Assembly (NCBI GenBank): GCA_013350335.1
Contig: CM023534.1
Location: 9,515,542-9,579,541, forward strand
Length of the DNA: 64,000 nucleotides
Direction of reading: 5' to 3'
Origin: Chimonanthus salicifolius
Taxonomy: Eukaryota; Streptophyta; Magnoliopsida; Laurales; Calycanthaceae
Of the stretch, positions 1-12,660 are shown piece by piece. Position 1 is the first letter of the stretch. The number at the start of each line of letters is the position of its first letter. The translations under genes and the position numbers were made by a program. The notes beneath the pieces are model-generated. The model was not told the DNA's origin. It ran no database searches and saw only the letters and a list, made by a program, of their open reading frames with translations.

Positions 1-720
1 ATTTTTTGATGAATTTAATTGTGTCTTTTCGTTTTTTATGAAAACTAGTGACTTTTCAAAAAACAATGAAAAATTAATAATGGCTAAATCAAAATCGATG
101 AACATTTATTGTCATTTTTCATTTTTTGATGAATTTAATTGTGTCTTTTCGTTTTTTATGAAAATTAGTGGTGACTTTTCAAAAAAAATGAAAAATTAAT
201 AATGGCTAAATCAAAATCGATTAACATTTATTGTCATTTTTCATTTTTTGATGAATTTAATTGTGTTTTTTCGTTTTTTATGAAAATTAGTGGTGACTTT
301 TCAAAAAAAATGAAAAATTAATAATGGCTAAATCAAAATCGATTAACATTTATTGTCATTTTTCGTTTGTTGATGAATGTAATTGTGTCTTTTGTTTTTT
401 ATGAAAATTAATGGCGACTTTTCAAAAAATAATAAAAAATTAATAATGGCTAGATCAAAATCGATGAACATTTATTGTCAGTTTTCGTTTTTTGATGAAT
501 TTAATTGTGTCTTTCCATTTTTTGATGCAAATTTAATTGTCTTTTTGTTTTTTTATGGAAATTAATGATAATTTTTTTTAAAAAAATGAAACATTAATGG
601 TGGCTTAATCAAATTCGATGAAAATTTATGGTTGTGACTTTTCATTTTTTTATGAAAATTTAATGATGATTTTCGTTTTTTAATAGATATTAATGATCAT
701 TTTTTTAAAATGATGAAAAT
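1..720. repeat. AT-rich ~122-bp tandem repeat array
   Basis: Five recognisable unit starts lie near 1, 121, 243, 365 and 487, each opening with a version of TTTTTGATGAATTTAATTG and containing AATGGCTAAATCAAAATCGA. The later part (about 540-720) is more diverged. The array runs off the left edge, so its full size is unknown. Short open frames inside it are by-products of the repeat. No gene is visible. Confidence 0.9.
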
Positions 721-1239
721 AATGTAAACGCCGATATTTTATGAAAAAATTATATATTCAGCACATATTTATCTAGAGTATTTTTTTTTAATTTTTTTTT
801 TTTAAAAAGGTTGGAGAGAGAAAAAATACGGCCGATAGGTCGGCCCGGCCGATTTTTCTACCCGTCTCCGATCCAACAAATGCAGAAGACGAGTCCGGAT
901 CTTCTACAAGTCAACTTCTATAGCGAAGATCAGAAGTGAACTGAGCATGGCCAAGATCAGGCAGGAGAGAAGGAGTGGGATACACAGTATTTGGGTGTAC
1001 GCATCTCGACTTCTCCATTTACACTCTTCCACCATCACCTCTTCAAATTTCTAAGTCGTACGAGGAAATCCAAGGATTTTCTCCATTTTCACAACTTTCA
1101 TGCCCCTAATCTGATAGACGGTGATGAGGATTTCCCGGAAAATTTGCCCGACAATGATCTGACAGCAAAATAAACGGACCCTAAACTTACTGCATTATTC
1201 CTCCTCTTCCATTAAACATCTTCACCGCTCAGGCACCAG

Positions 1240-1627
1240 GTACCTCTCTTTCTATCTACTCTTTTTTAACTTTTGATTGGTAAGGTTGGTATTCGAACTC
1301 CTGATCTGAGAATTCTGTATGTTGATGCTATCATCCATTATGAACAAACACCCAGCTTGAGAAGAACAAAGTAGAGACCGAATTAGTACATCTTATCCAT
1401 AGTTTTTACTGAAAACACTAAACCTAACAAGTATTTTCTTCTAATCCAGTATTTTCTTCTAACCCAAATATCTTCAATCTGACTATTTTTTTTCATCCAA
1501 ATAGTAACATTCTATCCACTTTTTTTTTAAATAGTTATTTCTAATATATGCTCTCTTAAGCCCCTTCGCTTCTTGTATGTGGTTTTTGGGAATATTAAAA
1601 TTTTGTTGTGAAATGTGATTGCATCAG
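1240..1627 (+). other. Probable 5'UTR intron of the PPR gene
   Basis: A good donor (CCAG|GTACC, GT at 1240) and a T-rich tract ending in an acceptor (TGCATCAG, ending 1627) bracket 388 bp upstream of the PPR reading frame. If used, this intron removes the in-frame ATG at 1608, leaving the ATG at 1683 as first start. This is inferred from splice consensus only; a transcript read across 1239/1628 would settle it. Confidence 0.5.
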
Positions 1628-1682
1628 CTGGGAAGTAGCAGTTACTAATGGTCTCAGCATCAATGTCTGGAGAGGCCCATCA

Positions 1683-3182
1683 ATGAAAATGGCCTCATTT
1701 CTCAGAAGATCAAGGACAGTGATATCCAACCCACTTCTACTAAAGCAATGTAGCCATCAAGTCCCAAAATTTTCCACCTATGTCGGGCATCGACATTCAT
1801 CAACTCTTGCAACCACATCTTCCCTGCAGAAACCTATACTGTTCAAGCCCCTTTCTCACGGTCCCATTGTGAGTCAAGTGATGGCTGCCATGTTACAAAA
1901 CAGGTCATCTGACACATGGGTCATTGCCATGCCCAACCATGGCATATGGACTGTTGATGCAGTACGTGAGGTGTTGAAGGCCATTCCAAGGTTCTTCTTC
2001 CAAAGTGGTCGATCTGTCGGTCGGCAGAAGGGGTCTCGGAGGCGTGCCCCTCTAAAACAAAGGAATCTGTATCAAGAAGCTGAGAATTTACGGAAAGGGA
2101 TACAAGTTGGTGGCCCTGCTGCTTACAGAGACCCAATTAAGGTTAAACAAGGATTAGACAAAGCACTAGAGTTCTATTATTGGGTGGAAACTCAATGTGG
2201 TTTCATTCACACAGAGACCACTTGTAGGGAGATGGCTTGTGTTTTAGCAAAGGGAAACAGCTTGAAAAGGCTTTGGCAATTCTTGGATGAAATGGCTAAG
2301 AGAAGCAGAGGACTTGTCAGCACTGCAACATTGACCTGCATCATTAAGATCCTTGGAGAAGAGGGTCTGGCAAAAGAGGCCTTGTTAGCTTTTTACCGTA
2401 TGAAACAGTTCCATTGTAAACCGGATGTGGTTGCTTACAACTCTATCATTGGTACTCTTTGTAGAGTAGGTTGTTTCAAGAAGGCAAGGTTTTTATTAGA
2501 ACAAATGGAAATGCCAGGCTCTAGGTGCCCACCAGATACTTTCACATACACAATCTTAATCGGGTTTTATTGTAAATATAGCTTGCAAACTGGTTGTCTC
2601 AAAGCCATTAGGAGAAGGATGTGGGAAGCCAACCATTTGTTTCGGCTTATGCTCTTTAAGGGTTTTGTTCCAGATGTTGTTACCTACAACTGCTTGATTG
2701 ATGGCCTTTGCAAGACAAATCGAATAGGCAGGGCGCTTGAGCTCTTTGATGACATGCTTGTCAAGGGTTGCTTGCCAAATAAGGTCACTTACAATTCCTT
2801 CATCAGGTACTATAGTGCTGTTAATGAGATATTTAAGGCTGTTGAGATGATGCGCAATATGAAATCAAGAAACCATGGGGTCCCCACTTCAAGTTCTTAT
2901 ACCCCAATTATTCATGCATTATGTGAAGCTGGTAGATCAATGGAAGCACGGGATTTTTTTGTTGAAATGGTAGAAGAAGGTTGTATTCCCAGGGAATACA
3001 CGTATAAATTGGTTCGCGATACTTTAAGCTTAGCTCATGAAGCAGATTTGCCAGTTGAACTTTGTCAAAAGGTTGAATATGGGATCAATATTAGACGTAG
3101 GCAAGTGATGCGAATGAAGCCAATTATGATGCCTTACAAAGACGGATTAATACACGAGGAGATGGACTTTGGAGTAGCATGA
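1683..3182 (+). CDS. P-class pentatricopeptide repeat protein, At1g77405-like
   Basis: This intronless frame encodes about 499 residues from the ATG at 1683 (MKMASFLRRSR). The longer frame from 1608 starts inside a likely 5'UTR intron, so I prefer 1683 or the in-frame ATG at 1689. The N-terminus is rich in Arg, Ser and hydrophobic residues with no acids for about 45 residues, as expected of a mitochondrial (or plastid) presequence. The C-terminal half carries about six to seven 35-residue PPR motifs, recognisable by repeated DVVTYNCLIDGLCKTNR-type helices; one motif is enlarged by an insertion containing KAIRRRMWEAN. There is no E/DYW tail, so this is a P-class protein expected to bind organellar RNA. 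From memory, the pre-repeat region (IPRFFF, SVGRQKG, PLKQRNL) and the enlarged motif match Arabidopsis At1g77405. The frame is unbroken and it is probably functional. Confidence 0.9.
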   Translation: MKMASFLRRSRTVISNPLLLKQCSHQVPKFSTYVGHRHSSTLATTSSLQKPILFKPLSHGPIVSQVMAAMLQNRSSDTWVIAMPNHGIWTVDAVREVLKAIPRFFFQSGRSVGRQKGSRRRAPLKQRNLYQEAENLRKGIQVGGPAAYRDPIKVKQGLDKALEFYYWVETQCGFIHTETTCREMACVLAKGNSLKRLWQFLDEMAKRSRGLVSTATLTCIIKILGEEGLAKEALLAFYRMKQFHCKPDVVAYNSIIGTLCRVGCFKKARFLLEQMEMPGSRCPPDTFTYTILIGFYCKYSLQTGCLKAIRRRMWEANHLFRLMLFKGFVPDVVTYNCLIDGLCKTNRIGRALELFDDMLVKGCLPNKVTYNSFIRYYSAVNEIFKAVEMMRNMKSRNHGVPTSSSYTPIIHALCEAGRSMEARDFFVEMVEEGCIPREYTYKLVRDTLSLAHEADLPVELCQKVEYGINIRRRQVMRMKPIMMPYKDGLIHEEMDFGVA

Positions 3183-6100
3183 TATGCCAGACAGCAAGAC
3201 ATGATGAAGTCATTGTTGCTTGAATTCATTTCTCTTTTAAGGTGAGAATGACTGTCCATTACTTTCCTCTACAATTTTTTGTTTGTTTGTTTGGGGGAGA
3301 TGAGCTTTTCTCAAATCAGATGATTGAGATACCAATGTTATTGTGGACTCCTCTGTACCGAGTACAGACCATGAAGAAGAAGTAATCTATGATTCCAAGA
3401 GTTTGGTGAAGGAATCCTCATTAAATGTTAATGGCATCAAATTAGTTACAGAAAGTTTGCAATATTTAGTATTGGTGTCATTTGTTACAAAATCTTGAAT
3501 GAGTCGTTCACATTTGTTTCTATTTATCTAGAGAAGGTAAACCTCATTCTAGGATCATTCAATAAAAGACCAAGGTATTGGCAAAATCTAGATCGGATTC
3601 ATCCCATATGCCCTCAACCTTATTGTTTAGTCCTTATAGTTTTTTTATGTTTGTTTTGCACCCATGCTTGCATTCATGTGTTGGCAAATCCCAAAATAGA
3701 GGATTTATGGACTCACATAAATAAAATGTTTTAATTAGATTGTAAAATACATGGCTGTTGACGGTTCATAATTTCATATCTCTCAGCCAATGTAGTTTCA
3801 GAGGCTTCATTGGTGATGGTAAATTAGATTGTATAACAAGAAAAAAGTGCAATAATAGTTTTCACCATGCAAAACAATGTTATGCTGATATTGGAAGAAC
3901 TTATGGAGACTCCTGCACATACCAGAAGAATTCGACACAAAAACGTGTTTGACACAATTATGTTATGCATTTTGCCGCTTGCTGCTCCTTCAACCTGACT
4001 TTCATGTACAACTAGCAGGCACTTTTTGATTTTCTTTTCTCAATAGATGCACACATCATTACCACTTCCCAAATATCTGTTTTTCTTGAAAGTCTTATAT
4101 TTTCTCCTTAATTCAACACAAGATGCTCTCACTTTACTTGCTTCCACTTCCTCTTCTCAGGGGTTTAAAATTCAGTATCGGCCAATAATTTCTCTCTCCA
4201 TTTTTAATTTTTTTAATTTCTGAGTTTAAAAAATGGAAAAAAATTAAAAAAGGCATTTAAAAAAAAATCTTAATACATAGATATCGTCCGATATTGGCAG
4301 GGCCCACTGGCAACATTTTAATTTTTTTTTTTTAAAAACCACCGATATCGGCTGATACATACTGGCGATATATATTGGATATATATTGTCCACATGAGTG
4401 ACCTGCCTCTTCTTCCTGAAGAGACCTAACTCCTACATTCTAATGTTGTCTTGTTGGAACTATGCAAATGACCATTTGATGCCTAATGGGCTCATAGTTC
4501 CAAGAATCCTCTCCAAATCTCTTCTCTTCTTCTTCTTTTTTTTGAATAATGAACATAACAAACATCGTCTATCATTGTCTAATTCCAAATATCTGTTTGT
4601 TTTTGACTATTTTCTGGTTGGATCCTGATACCCGTTGTATTGGTCCTGAAAGTCTGAAACCCATAATATGGACTTACAAATATGATACATATGTATTAGA
4701 TATATTTTAGATATATAGTACACATTTTCATATATGAATTGCTGCATCTTGCGTCATAGATTCCTTTCAAATCACGGAGTAGAGAGTGAAGAGTTATTCA
4801 TTGGTATTATATAAAACTAGTCAGTATCTTTGCTTTTTCTTTAATGGGGTTCAGCATGTAACTAGTTACTTCACAATATATGACAAATGTTCAGCCACAC
4901 ACCCCTTACAGTGTTCACTTGGGCAATTAAGGATGATGTCCACCAGTGTTGATAGTAATGGGTCTTTAGAAATGTCTATAGTTGACTATGGGGCCATAGA
5001 AAGTCACTTTGATTATATCAATCCATGTCTCTTATGCTCCTCCCTAAAAAAATTCACTTTAAATTATTTTTAATCCTAAACTTTTATGGCCATAAAAAAA
5101 TATGGTTTGATTGATCCAATCAAGATGATTTTACTAGGCCTCATAAAAATGTTCTCCCATATGGTGCAAAAACTGAAATTTACAATTCTAAGCCAGGTAT
5201 ATTCATTCAGTGTTGCTTTTGGGAAAAGCATTCCTATTTTCATGTACTCTTGGAATGCAACAGTCATTCAATATTAAATGCTGATATATCTGTAGGTCTT
5301 AGTTTTATGCATTCAATATTTGTATTCCAGTTTGTTATTTCTTTTCATTTAATTTACTTATTGATACTTATTTTGTCTTTGTTATTCTAAATGGGAAACA
5401 TAGCTTTTCCATAATACATCCTATTAGAAGTACCATGAAGTATATTGGAACCTTTGCTTTGGGCATTTCCACTGTTAGGTTATTGGTGGAGACAAACTGA
5501 GACTTGGCCGTTGTTGTAGGCAGGGCAGAGCAGCAGACATACAGTTGAAAGTTGAAACCAATGGAGTTGTGTTTTTTTCATGGACTTCATACATGGAACA
5601 ACATCTGGGTGGATTATTTCTTCATCAGACCAAATGAATGTGAGTCTTACCACTTTGTTTTTGGATTCTTTGTTGAAAGTGGTGGCTTAGAGCTGCATGC
5701 TAAACCGTAAGCTTCAATTCTAGGATTTAGATACAACTGTACCAAGAGACATTAAATGCTAAAATTTTATTGTGTTGAAGCAATTTTAATTACGTCTCCA
5801 CAGTTGAAAAGATTGTGATGGATTTCTTTGACATCTTCACCCAGGTCTGATATTTGATGGCGATGGGGTTGCATTAAAAGGACATCTGGCTGGTGGTACG
5901 GGGTTTTATGTTGAGATAGGGAAAGTATTCCTTTTCCAAAAAAAAGGAGAGAAATGAAACTTCTATCAGAAGAGTTATAATCTTTGCTGCCCTTAAAGTC
6001 TATGCCCTTAATAACTAATAGGCCACATTCACTTCATTAAACCCTTTAAAGTGAATTGTTTGTCCCTTTAAACTCTTGATTTTGCAAGATCATCTATGTG

Positions 6101-7081
6101 CTGGTGTGTAAATCTCTTGCTAAACTCTAATTATCCTCAAAACATGTAAAGGATAGTTATAAGCACTGGTTTTGTGCAAGGGGTGTGAATACATCAAAAC
6201 ATGCTGCTGAAGGTGTTATTGTCATGCTGACTAACAGCATTTCTTTTGGTTGCAATATAAGTTTTTGAATATGTAAGAATCCAGTTGCTTGTTCCCCCTT
6301 CCCATCACATTTTGATGTGGTAAACAGGTACAAGGGTTCAATTGGTTCCTCATCACATGCCCATGGAAGCTGCAGATCAGTTTGTGGCTTTGTGTGGCAG
6401 TTCAGTCAATGAGAACTTTGATGTCAGAAGCTGGGGATGGCTTCACGGTTGAGAACCTTCAAATCTACATTGCTTTGTATTTGATGCTCCTCACGTCTTT
6501 CAACAAAGATTTGGATTCTTCAGACGTAGAACCTAAAAGAAGTAAATGTAATAACATGTTTAGATGAATGATGTTAGCATCGTATGTGGGTGTCAGTTTC
6601 TGGACTTTGATAATCTATACTTCTGAGAAGCTTGAGATGCCACAAGCACCTGGTTTTTTTTATAAGTTAAATTCACCCATTTTATAGTCTTTATTATAAT
6701 TTTACTTAACTATGTGAAACCCAATCTACCTTAGATGGTCATCTCGCTGGCTGTATTTAGTATTTGACTTTGCTTCGTGTACATGATCATAGTATTTGGG
6801 TCTTTGTGGTTCTTAATGGAACAATATATGGCCTCATGCTGGACATTTTTCCATTAATAAACTACAGCCATTCCGATAAGTGGAATGTGAAGGTGTGAAC
6901 TTGGGTCGAGGAAAGAATGGACCCGCTTAGACTTGACCCAAGAATTATTAGGGTCAGGTCCACCTTCATGTGTTTTATAGTAGAGTTGAGGTCTAATAGT
7001 AAAATATCCAAAAAAAATCATGTTGATTTGTGTCTTTAACATAGAAACCCGAGACCCAACTCAGGATTTTAGGGAGTATAT
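3183..7081. other. PPR 3' flank and gene-poor spacer
   Basis: No coding region is supported. Splice-like sites occur just after the stop (for example AAG|GTGAGAATG near 3240), and non-repetitive stretches with acceptor/donor-like signals continue to about 6.57 kb, so a spliced 3'UTR is possible but unproven. The short frame at 6382-6567 has no recognisable domain. A patch at 4174-4395 has TATCGGCC-type palindromes, listed separately. Confidence 0.5.
4174..4395. repeat. TATCGGCC/CGATAT palindrome-bearing repeat fragment
   Basis: The patch contains GTATCGGCCAATAATTTCTC, then an A/T-rich tract, then ATATCGTCCGATATTGG, then CCGATATCGGCTGATACA. The same wording recurs near 24,020-24,100, 30,345, 53,770-53,900 and 56,211-56,380. 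It looks like a dispersed non-coding repeat of unknown class. Confidence 0.5.
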
Positions 7082-8301
7082 ATAAATAATGGCTACCCAT
7101 AAAGACACCGCGGAAACTACGATTCTGTCCTTTCTGCGTGGAATTGATTGCATGATTCTATTTTGTAAAACAGAATCGATCGATTGATACATGCGTTGAT
7201 TATTCTGAAAATCGATCGAACAACCGATCAATTGATTCAGGTGTAGCGTTATGTTCGTTATGATTGATACATGCCATTGATTGTTCAGAAAATCGATCGA
7301 ACAATCGATCGATTGATTCAGGTGTAGCGTTATATTCGTTCGATCGATTGATGAATCGATCGATTCAGGTTGTAGCAGTAATATAGGATATTATTTAAAT
7401 AATAAAATTTCTTTTAAAATTTTAATGTTATTTTTTAAGCACTGTGTATTTTCAAAATTTCTCAAATTGAATATCCGGACTAATTACGATAACCTGATAA
7501 AAATACTTTAAGACTTTAAAGTCTTTTGACACTCGCAAATGTGTTTTCTGCACAGTCTAGGGATACTCTTATTTTTTAGAGTGTCAAAAGACCTTGAAGT
7601 CTTAAAGTATTTTTATCAGGTTATCGTAATTAGTCTGGATATTCAATTTGAGAAATTTTGAAAATACACAGTGCTTAAAAAATAACGTTAAAGTTTTATA
7701 TTTCCTTTAAAACTTTAATGTTATTTTTCTAAACACTGTGTATTTTCAAAATTTCTCAAATTGAATATCCGGACTAATTACGATAACATGATAAAAATAC
7801 TTTAAGACTTAAAGGTCTTTTGACACTCCCAAATGTGTTTTATGCACAGCCTAGGGATACCTTTATTTGTAAAACACTCTGTTTTAAGCATTTGGAAGTG
7901 TCAAAAGACCTTAAAGTTTTAAAGTATTTTTATCAAGTTATCGTAATTAGTCCAGATATTCAATTTGAGAAATTTTGAAAATACACAGTGCTTAAAAAAT
8001 AACGTTAAAGTTTTAAAAGAAATTTTATTATTTAAATAATATCTTATATTAGTGTAGCTACAACCTGAATCGATTGATCGGTCAATCGATCATAACGCTA
8101 CACCTGAATCAATCGATCGGTTGTTTGATTGATTTTCTGAACAATCAATCGCATGTATCAATTGATCGATTCTGTTTTACAAACAGAATTGTGCGATCGA
8201 TTCCACGCGAAAGCGGTAGAATCGTAATTTCCCATAAAAAATCTAAATTCGGTGTCTGCTGGCAGATTTCCACGGTGTCTTTATGGGCAGCCATAAATAA
8301 T
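7082..8301. mobile_element. Foldback (MULE-like) element 1 with 9-bp TSD
   Basis: The element body is 7091-8292 (1202 bp), flanked by perfect 9-bp duplications ATAAATAAT at 7082-7090 and 8293-8301. The ends are inverted: GGCTACCCATAAAGACACCG on the left, and on the right the reverse complement of GGCTGCCCATAAAGACACCG. The arms (about 7091-7425 and 8005-8292) are long imperfect inverted repeats rich in the word ATCGATCGATTGAT. The middle holds two tandem hairpin modules. No transposase or other convincing frame is present. A 9-bp duplication with long terminal inverted repeats is typical of Mutator-like elements; assignment to that superfamily is inference, while the boundaries are directly visible. 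Confidence 0.93.
7430..8001. repeat. Two tandem hairpin core modules of foldback element 1
   Basis: Module A is about 7430-7685 and module B about 7721-8001. Each begins TTTTAAGCACTGTGTATTTT and ends with its reverse complement, giving a ~105-bp-arm inverted repeat around a loop containing CAGCCTAGGGATACC. Module A has a shortened loop. Closely similar modules lie at 13,182-14,073 and 57,245-57,840. Confidence 0.9.
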
Positions 8302-9588
8302 TTACTTCCTAAGTCTAAGGTTTCCTCTCTGTCACAATGGTGCCGCTCTCCTCTCGCTCTTTGGGTACAATTTGTTTTTGGGGTTCAAAATGCAATTTTA
8401 GAAAAGGCATAAGGCTTAATCATTTTATAATTCTTAAGTGTATGGGTCCAAATGCAATTCTGGGGTTCAAAATGCAATTTTAGAAATGGCATAAGGCTTA
8501 ATTTTATAATTCTTCCAAATGCAATTTTTAAAATGACTAAAGCCTAAGTTTTAAAAATTGTATAATCCTTGGGTTTCTGGATTGGGTCCTCGATTCTCAG
8601 GCATTTTTCTTGGATCAGGTTGGTTCCAATATCTTGGGTAACTTGGGTTGGGTTGGGTCCAAATTGAAAAAATATAGATCGACTCAGCTTGATATAAACT
8701 TGACTTAATCCGATCTGAATGCATCCCTAAATCCAACCAATAATAGTATATCCATGGGAGAGAAGTTATCTATCGTTTATCTGTTCATTGTGAACAAATA
8801 ATTAATTTTTTATGTTAATTTAACTTATCAAAAGTAAAACATGAATAATAAATTAGTCAAATATCAAAAAATCAATTAAAATATATTTCTCTCTCTCTCT
8901 CTCAGTATAAGATAATCATGTAGATTCAACGACTGCTTTTATCTTATCTTTAAAAGTCTAAAATTATTAATTTAAATATAAAAGCCAACAATCTTTACTG
9001 GAGCTAAGTTTTGACATTTGATTCGTATAATATCTTTTTTTTTTTTGAAACAATAAAATTAAGAAACTTAGGTGAGTTGGGTTAAGTTTAAATAAACTCA
9101 ATTCAACCCATATCAAAAATTATTAAATCCGACTCAATTCGAGTCATTAGTCCGACTCAACTTGAGTTACTGGCTTGACTTGAGGTGTTGGCCCGAGAGT
9201 CTAACTTAGTTTTAGTCTAAATTGAGAAAAAAAATCATAAAAATTTTATATATATCCTAAAACTTGGGTTGGATCGAGTTGATTTTAAAATTTTTAATCA
9301 TAAGAACTTCAAGCAATTTTTTTCCAATTCGACTCAACTCTAAATTTAAAAATATATAACCCAATCCACTAATTTTTTAAGTAGATTAAAACGCAACTCA
9401 AATTTAACTCAGAACAAAACAAAGAAGCTGACCAACATTGCATGAATGCACATCACGCATTTAGAAGATTCGAACTCACCCCAAGTGATTGTAGGGGCAT
9501 TTTAGGAAATCTACACCGGAGAAACAACAGGGGCCATGAGTCGCCTAAAACCAAATAACCATGGTGGGGCCACATGAGATCTCTTGAG
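8302..9588. other. Spacer with a direct duplication, no gene
   Basis: A direct duplication beginning GGGGTTCAAAATGCAATTTT occurs at about 8380-8435 and 8462-8514. Then come degenerate GGGTTGGGTC/CCGACTCAA-rich sequence (8570-9420) resembling decayed short DNA transposons, and a CT microsatellite near 8888-8904. No coding region is supported. Confidence 0.6.
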
Positions 9589-9733
9589 CCACGTGGCAGA
9601 AGGAAAGCCAGACACCACAACCAAGTAAAATCAAACTCGATATCTAGATTACGGATGAGGACCAATAGGAGTGCTGCTGACATGGCAATATCCTATCCTC
9701 TCTATCATCTTCCCTTCCCACTCTTCTATTAAA
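9589..9733 (+). promoter_or_regulatory. LHCB2 promoter elements
   Basis: A palindromic G-box core (CCACGTGG, 9589-9596) lies about 230 bp upstream of the LHCB2 start codon. A TATA-like TATTAAA is at 9727-9733, about 95 bp before the ATG, leaving room for a ~65-bp leader. G-boxes are common in light-regulated photosynthesis promoters. The elements are seen; their use is inferred. Confidence 0.55.
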
Positions 9734-9824
9734 TTCAATCCAATGCGAAAGAAGTCTCAGGCCAAAGCGTGTGTGACAAGAGAAGACTAGTCCTCAGGCA
9801 CCGCATTCCTATCATCATATTTCA

Positions 9825-11056
<1,232 letters not shown>

Positions 11057-11133
11057 TGGATTTCTCCAATATTTTGGAATGCATTAATATGAAGACTTTG
11101 ATTTGTTGTAACCCTACCTGTGCATTTGAATCC

Positions 11134-11139
11134 AATAAA
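11134..11139 (+). terminator. LHCB2 polyadenylation signal
   Basis: A canonical AATAAA lies 78 bp after the LHCB2 stop codon, in a sensible position for cleavage shortly afterwards. Confidence 0.6.
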
Positions 11140-11165
11140 AATGTAGTTTTATTAGCCATTGTTAG

Positions 11166-11279
11166 CCATGGGCGGTAGATGCCAGGTTCATACCCCTATC
11201 GTCTCGTGTGGTTTGCTCGGTATTATCTTTGGAAGTTTTACGCTAGATTTTCTCACATGTAAATTAAAAAAAAATATAT
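11166..11279 (+). mobile_element. 5'-truncated tRNA-derived SINE remnant
   Basis: The stretch contains a B-box-like CCAGGTTCATACCCC followed by GGAAGTTTTACGCTAGATTT, TCTCACATGTAAATT and an A-run. The same 3' tail wording (GGAAGTTTTAT..., CCACATGTAAATTAAAA) occurs in the well-bounded SINE at 47,895-48,066. The A-box end is missing. Confidence 0.55.
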
Positions 11280-12547
11280 ATATATAATTTTATTAGTAAA
11301 ACTGATATAATTTCTGATTCTTGGTTAATCAAAGAGGAAGCTAATGGGTGGAAATAATTTTGGTAAGTCCTACCATAATAAAGAATTATAAAAACCTTTT
11401 TATAATACTTTCTCATATAAAGTTCAACTCGATCATTTCATTTGAGACTTTTGAGTATAAGTCCTGTTTTATTTTTTTCAATGGTTGATAAAAACTAATG
11501 ACTTGAGTTTTGTTTAAATGGACCACTAATTAAAGTAAAAAATAGAAGGAATTAGAATAAATAATACAGTACTAATAAATGCGAAAATATTGGCTTCTGT
11601 AATCTCTCTCGATCTAATTTCAGTAGGATGAATTTTCTCTTGACGATATTAGATTAAATTATGTTCAAATATTTATAAAAAATTCTTTTTATCCCTTTAC
11701 AAATTCAACATTCATAAATCTAGATTTTCATCTCCGATTGGACCCAACTGATTGTCTAACTCTCTAAGTTAGAACATGTCTTGCCAACAAACTCTAAATA
11801 TATGATGTCAATCTTTCAACATATATCGTTTATATGAGTTGAATTTTAGAGACAGAAAAGTGATAAAATTGTAGAGCATATAAATTGGGAACTCTTTTGA
11901 TCTAGGAGTGTAAATAGATCTGGATTCGATCCGTACACTGCCCGATCCGGCCTGAGTAATAAGAAAATATGCTGGATCCTAAGTTAAACTTTCTTGGATC
12001 AGACTCTCCAAGTCCATTTGTCATCGCACGAACTAGATAGTTCAAAGGTCCAAATATCAGTCTATACGTATCTTGGAATTCTAAGGGTAGAGATGTATCG
12101 GCTAAGACGATACATCTTGGCCGCACACTATAAATCTTAGAAATCTAGATTGAGATCTTGCAATTTTAATTTATTTTAAAAATAAGTATTTTATTTCAAA
12201 TATGAGCTAGTTTTAATTTATATTGAGGTAATTTTTTACAGAAATGAAAAAATAATGAATCACATTTATAAAATGAGTGGATCAACTTAGAAATTAGCAT
12301 AAATGTGTGAAAAATAGTAAAAAAATTCTTAAACTTAGAAAAAAAAAATCACTAGCCATTACTGTGAACTTGTTACTTTCCGTTAAACATTACATTATCA
12401 TGCATTTGACCTATTTAATAAAATGCCGAAACAGACTCAAGCTAATATAATTTAAAAATAACATTTAAATATGTAAATGACCGATATTTAACTATAAAAT
12501 TATATATCTTTAATGCCCATATTTTTCTTTATTTTCTATAAAATTTC
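11280..12547. other. AT-rich spacer, no gene
   Basis: No coding region is supported. A short-transposon end-like sequence (TAGGAGTGTAAATAGATC, near 11,904) is followed by CGATCC-rich text, but I could not find a matching opposite end. Confidence 0.5.
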
Positions 12548-12660
12548 TTATTTCTTTTTTTTTAAAAAAAAAAACAGACAAGAGAAAATTCTCCTCCGAG
12601 ATATCAGTTAAGACTGAAATTTGAACCCCCGCTCCATACTACAAGCCCGTCAGATCTAAA
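12548..12660 (-). mobile_element. tRNA-derived SINE fragment, minus strand
   Basis: Read on the minus strand, a pol III B-box-like GGGGTTCAAATTTC is followed by a tail leading into a long T-run on that strand. The plus strand shows this as A-rich sequence then GAAATTTGAACCCC. It abuts the left target duplication of foldback element 2. The A-box is not clear. Confidence 0.4.

Noticed and set aside
1921..2136. Minus-strand frame inside the first PPR gene
   Set aside because: It is an antisense shadow of a well-supported coding region.
6382..6567. 61-residue frame downstream of the first PPR gene
   Set aside because: No recognisable domain or clear exon partners; it could be 3'UTR sequence.
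9455..9500. B-box-like GATTCGAACTCACCCC as a SINE or tRNA
   Set aside because: No A-box at the right distance on either strand and no tail or duplication.
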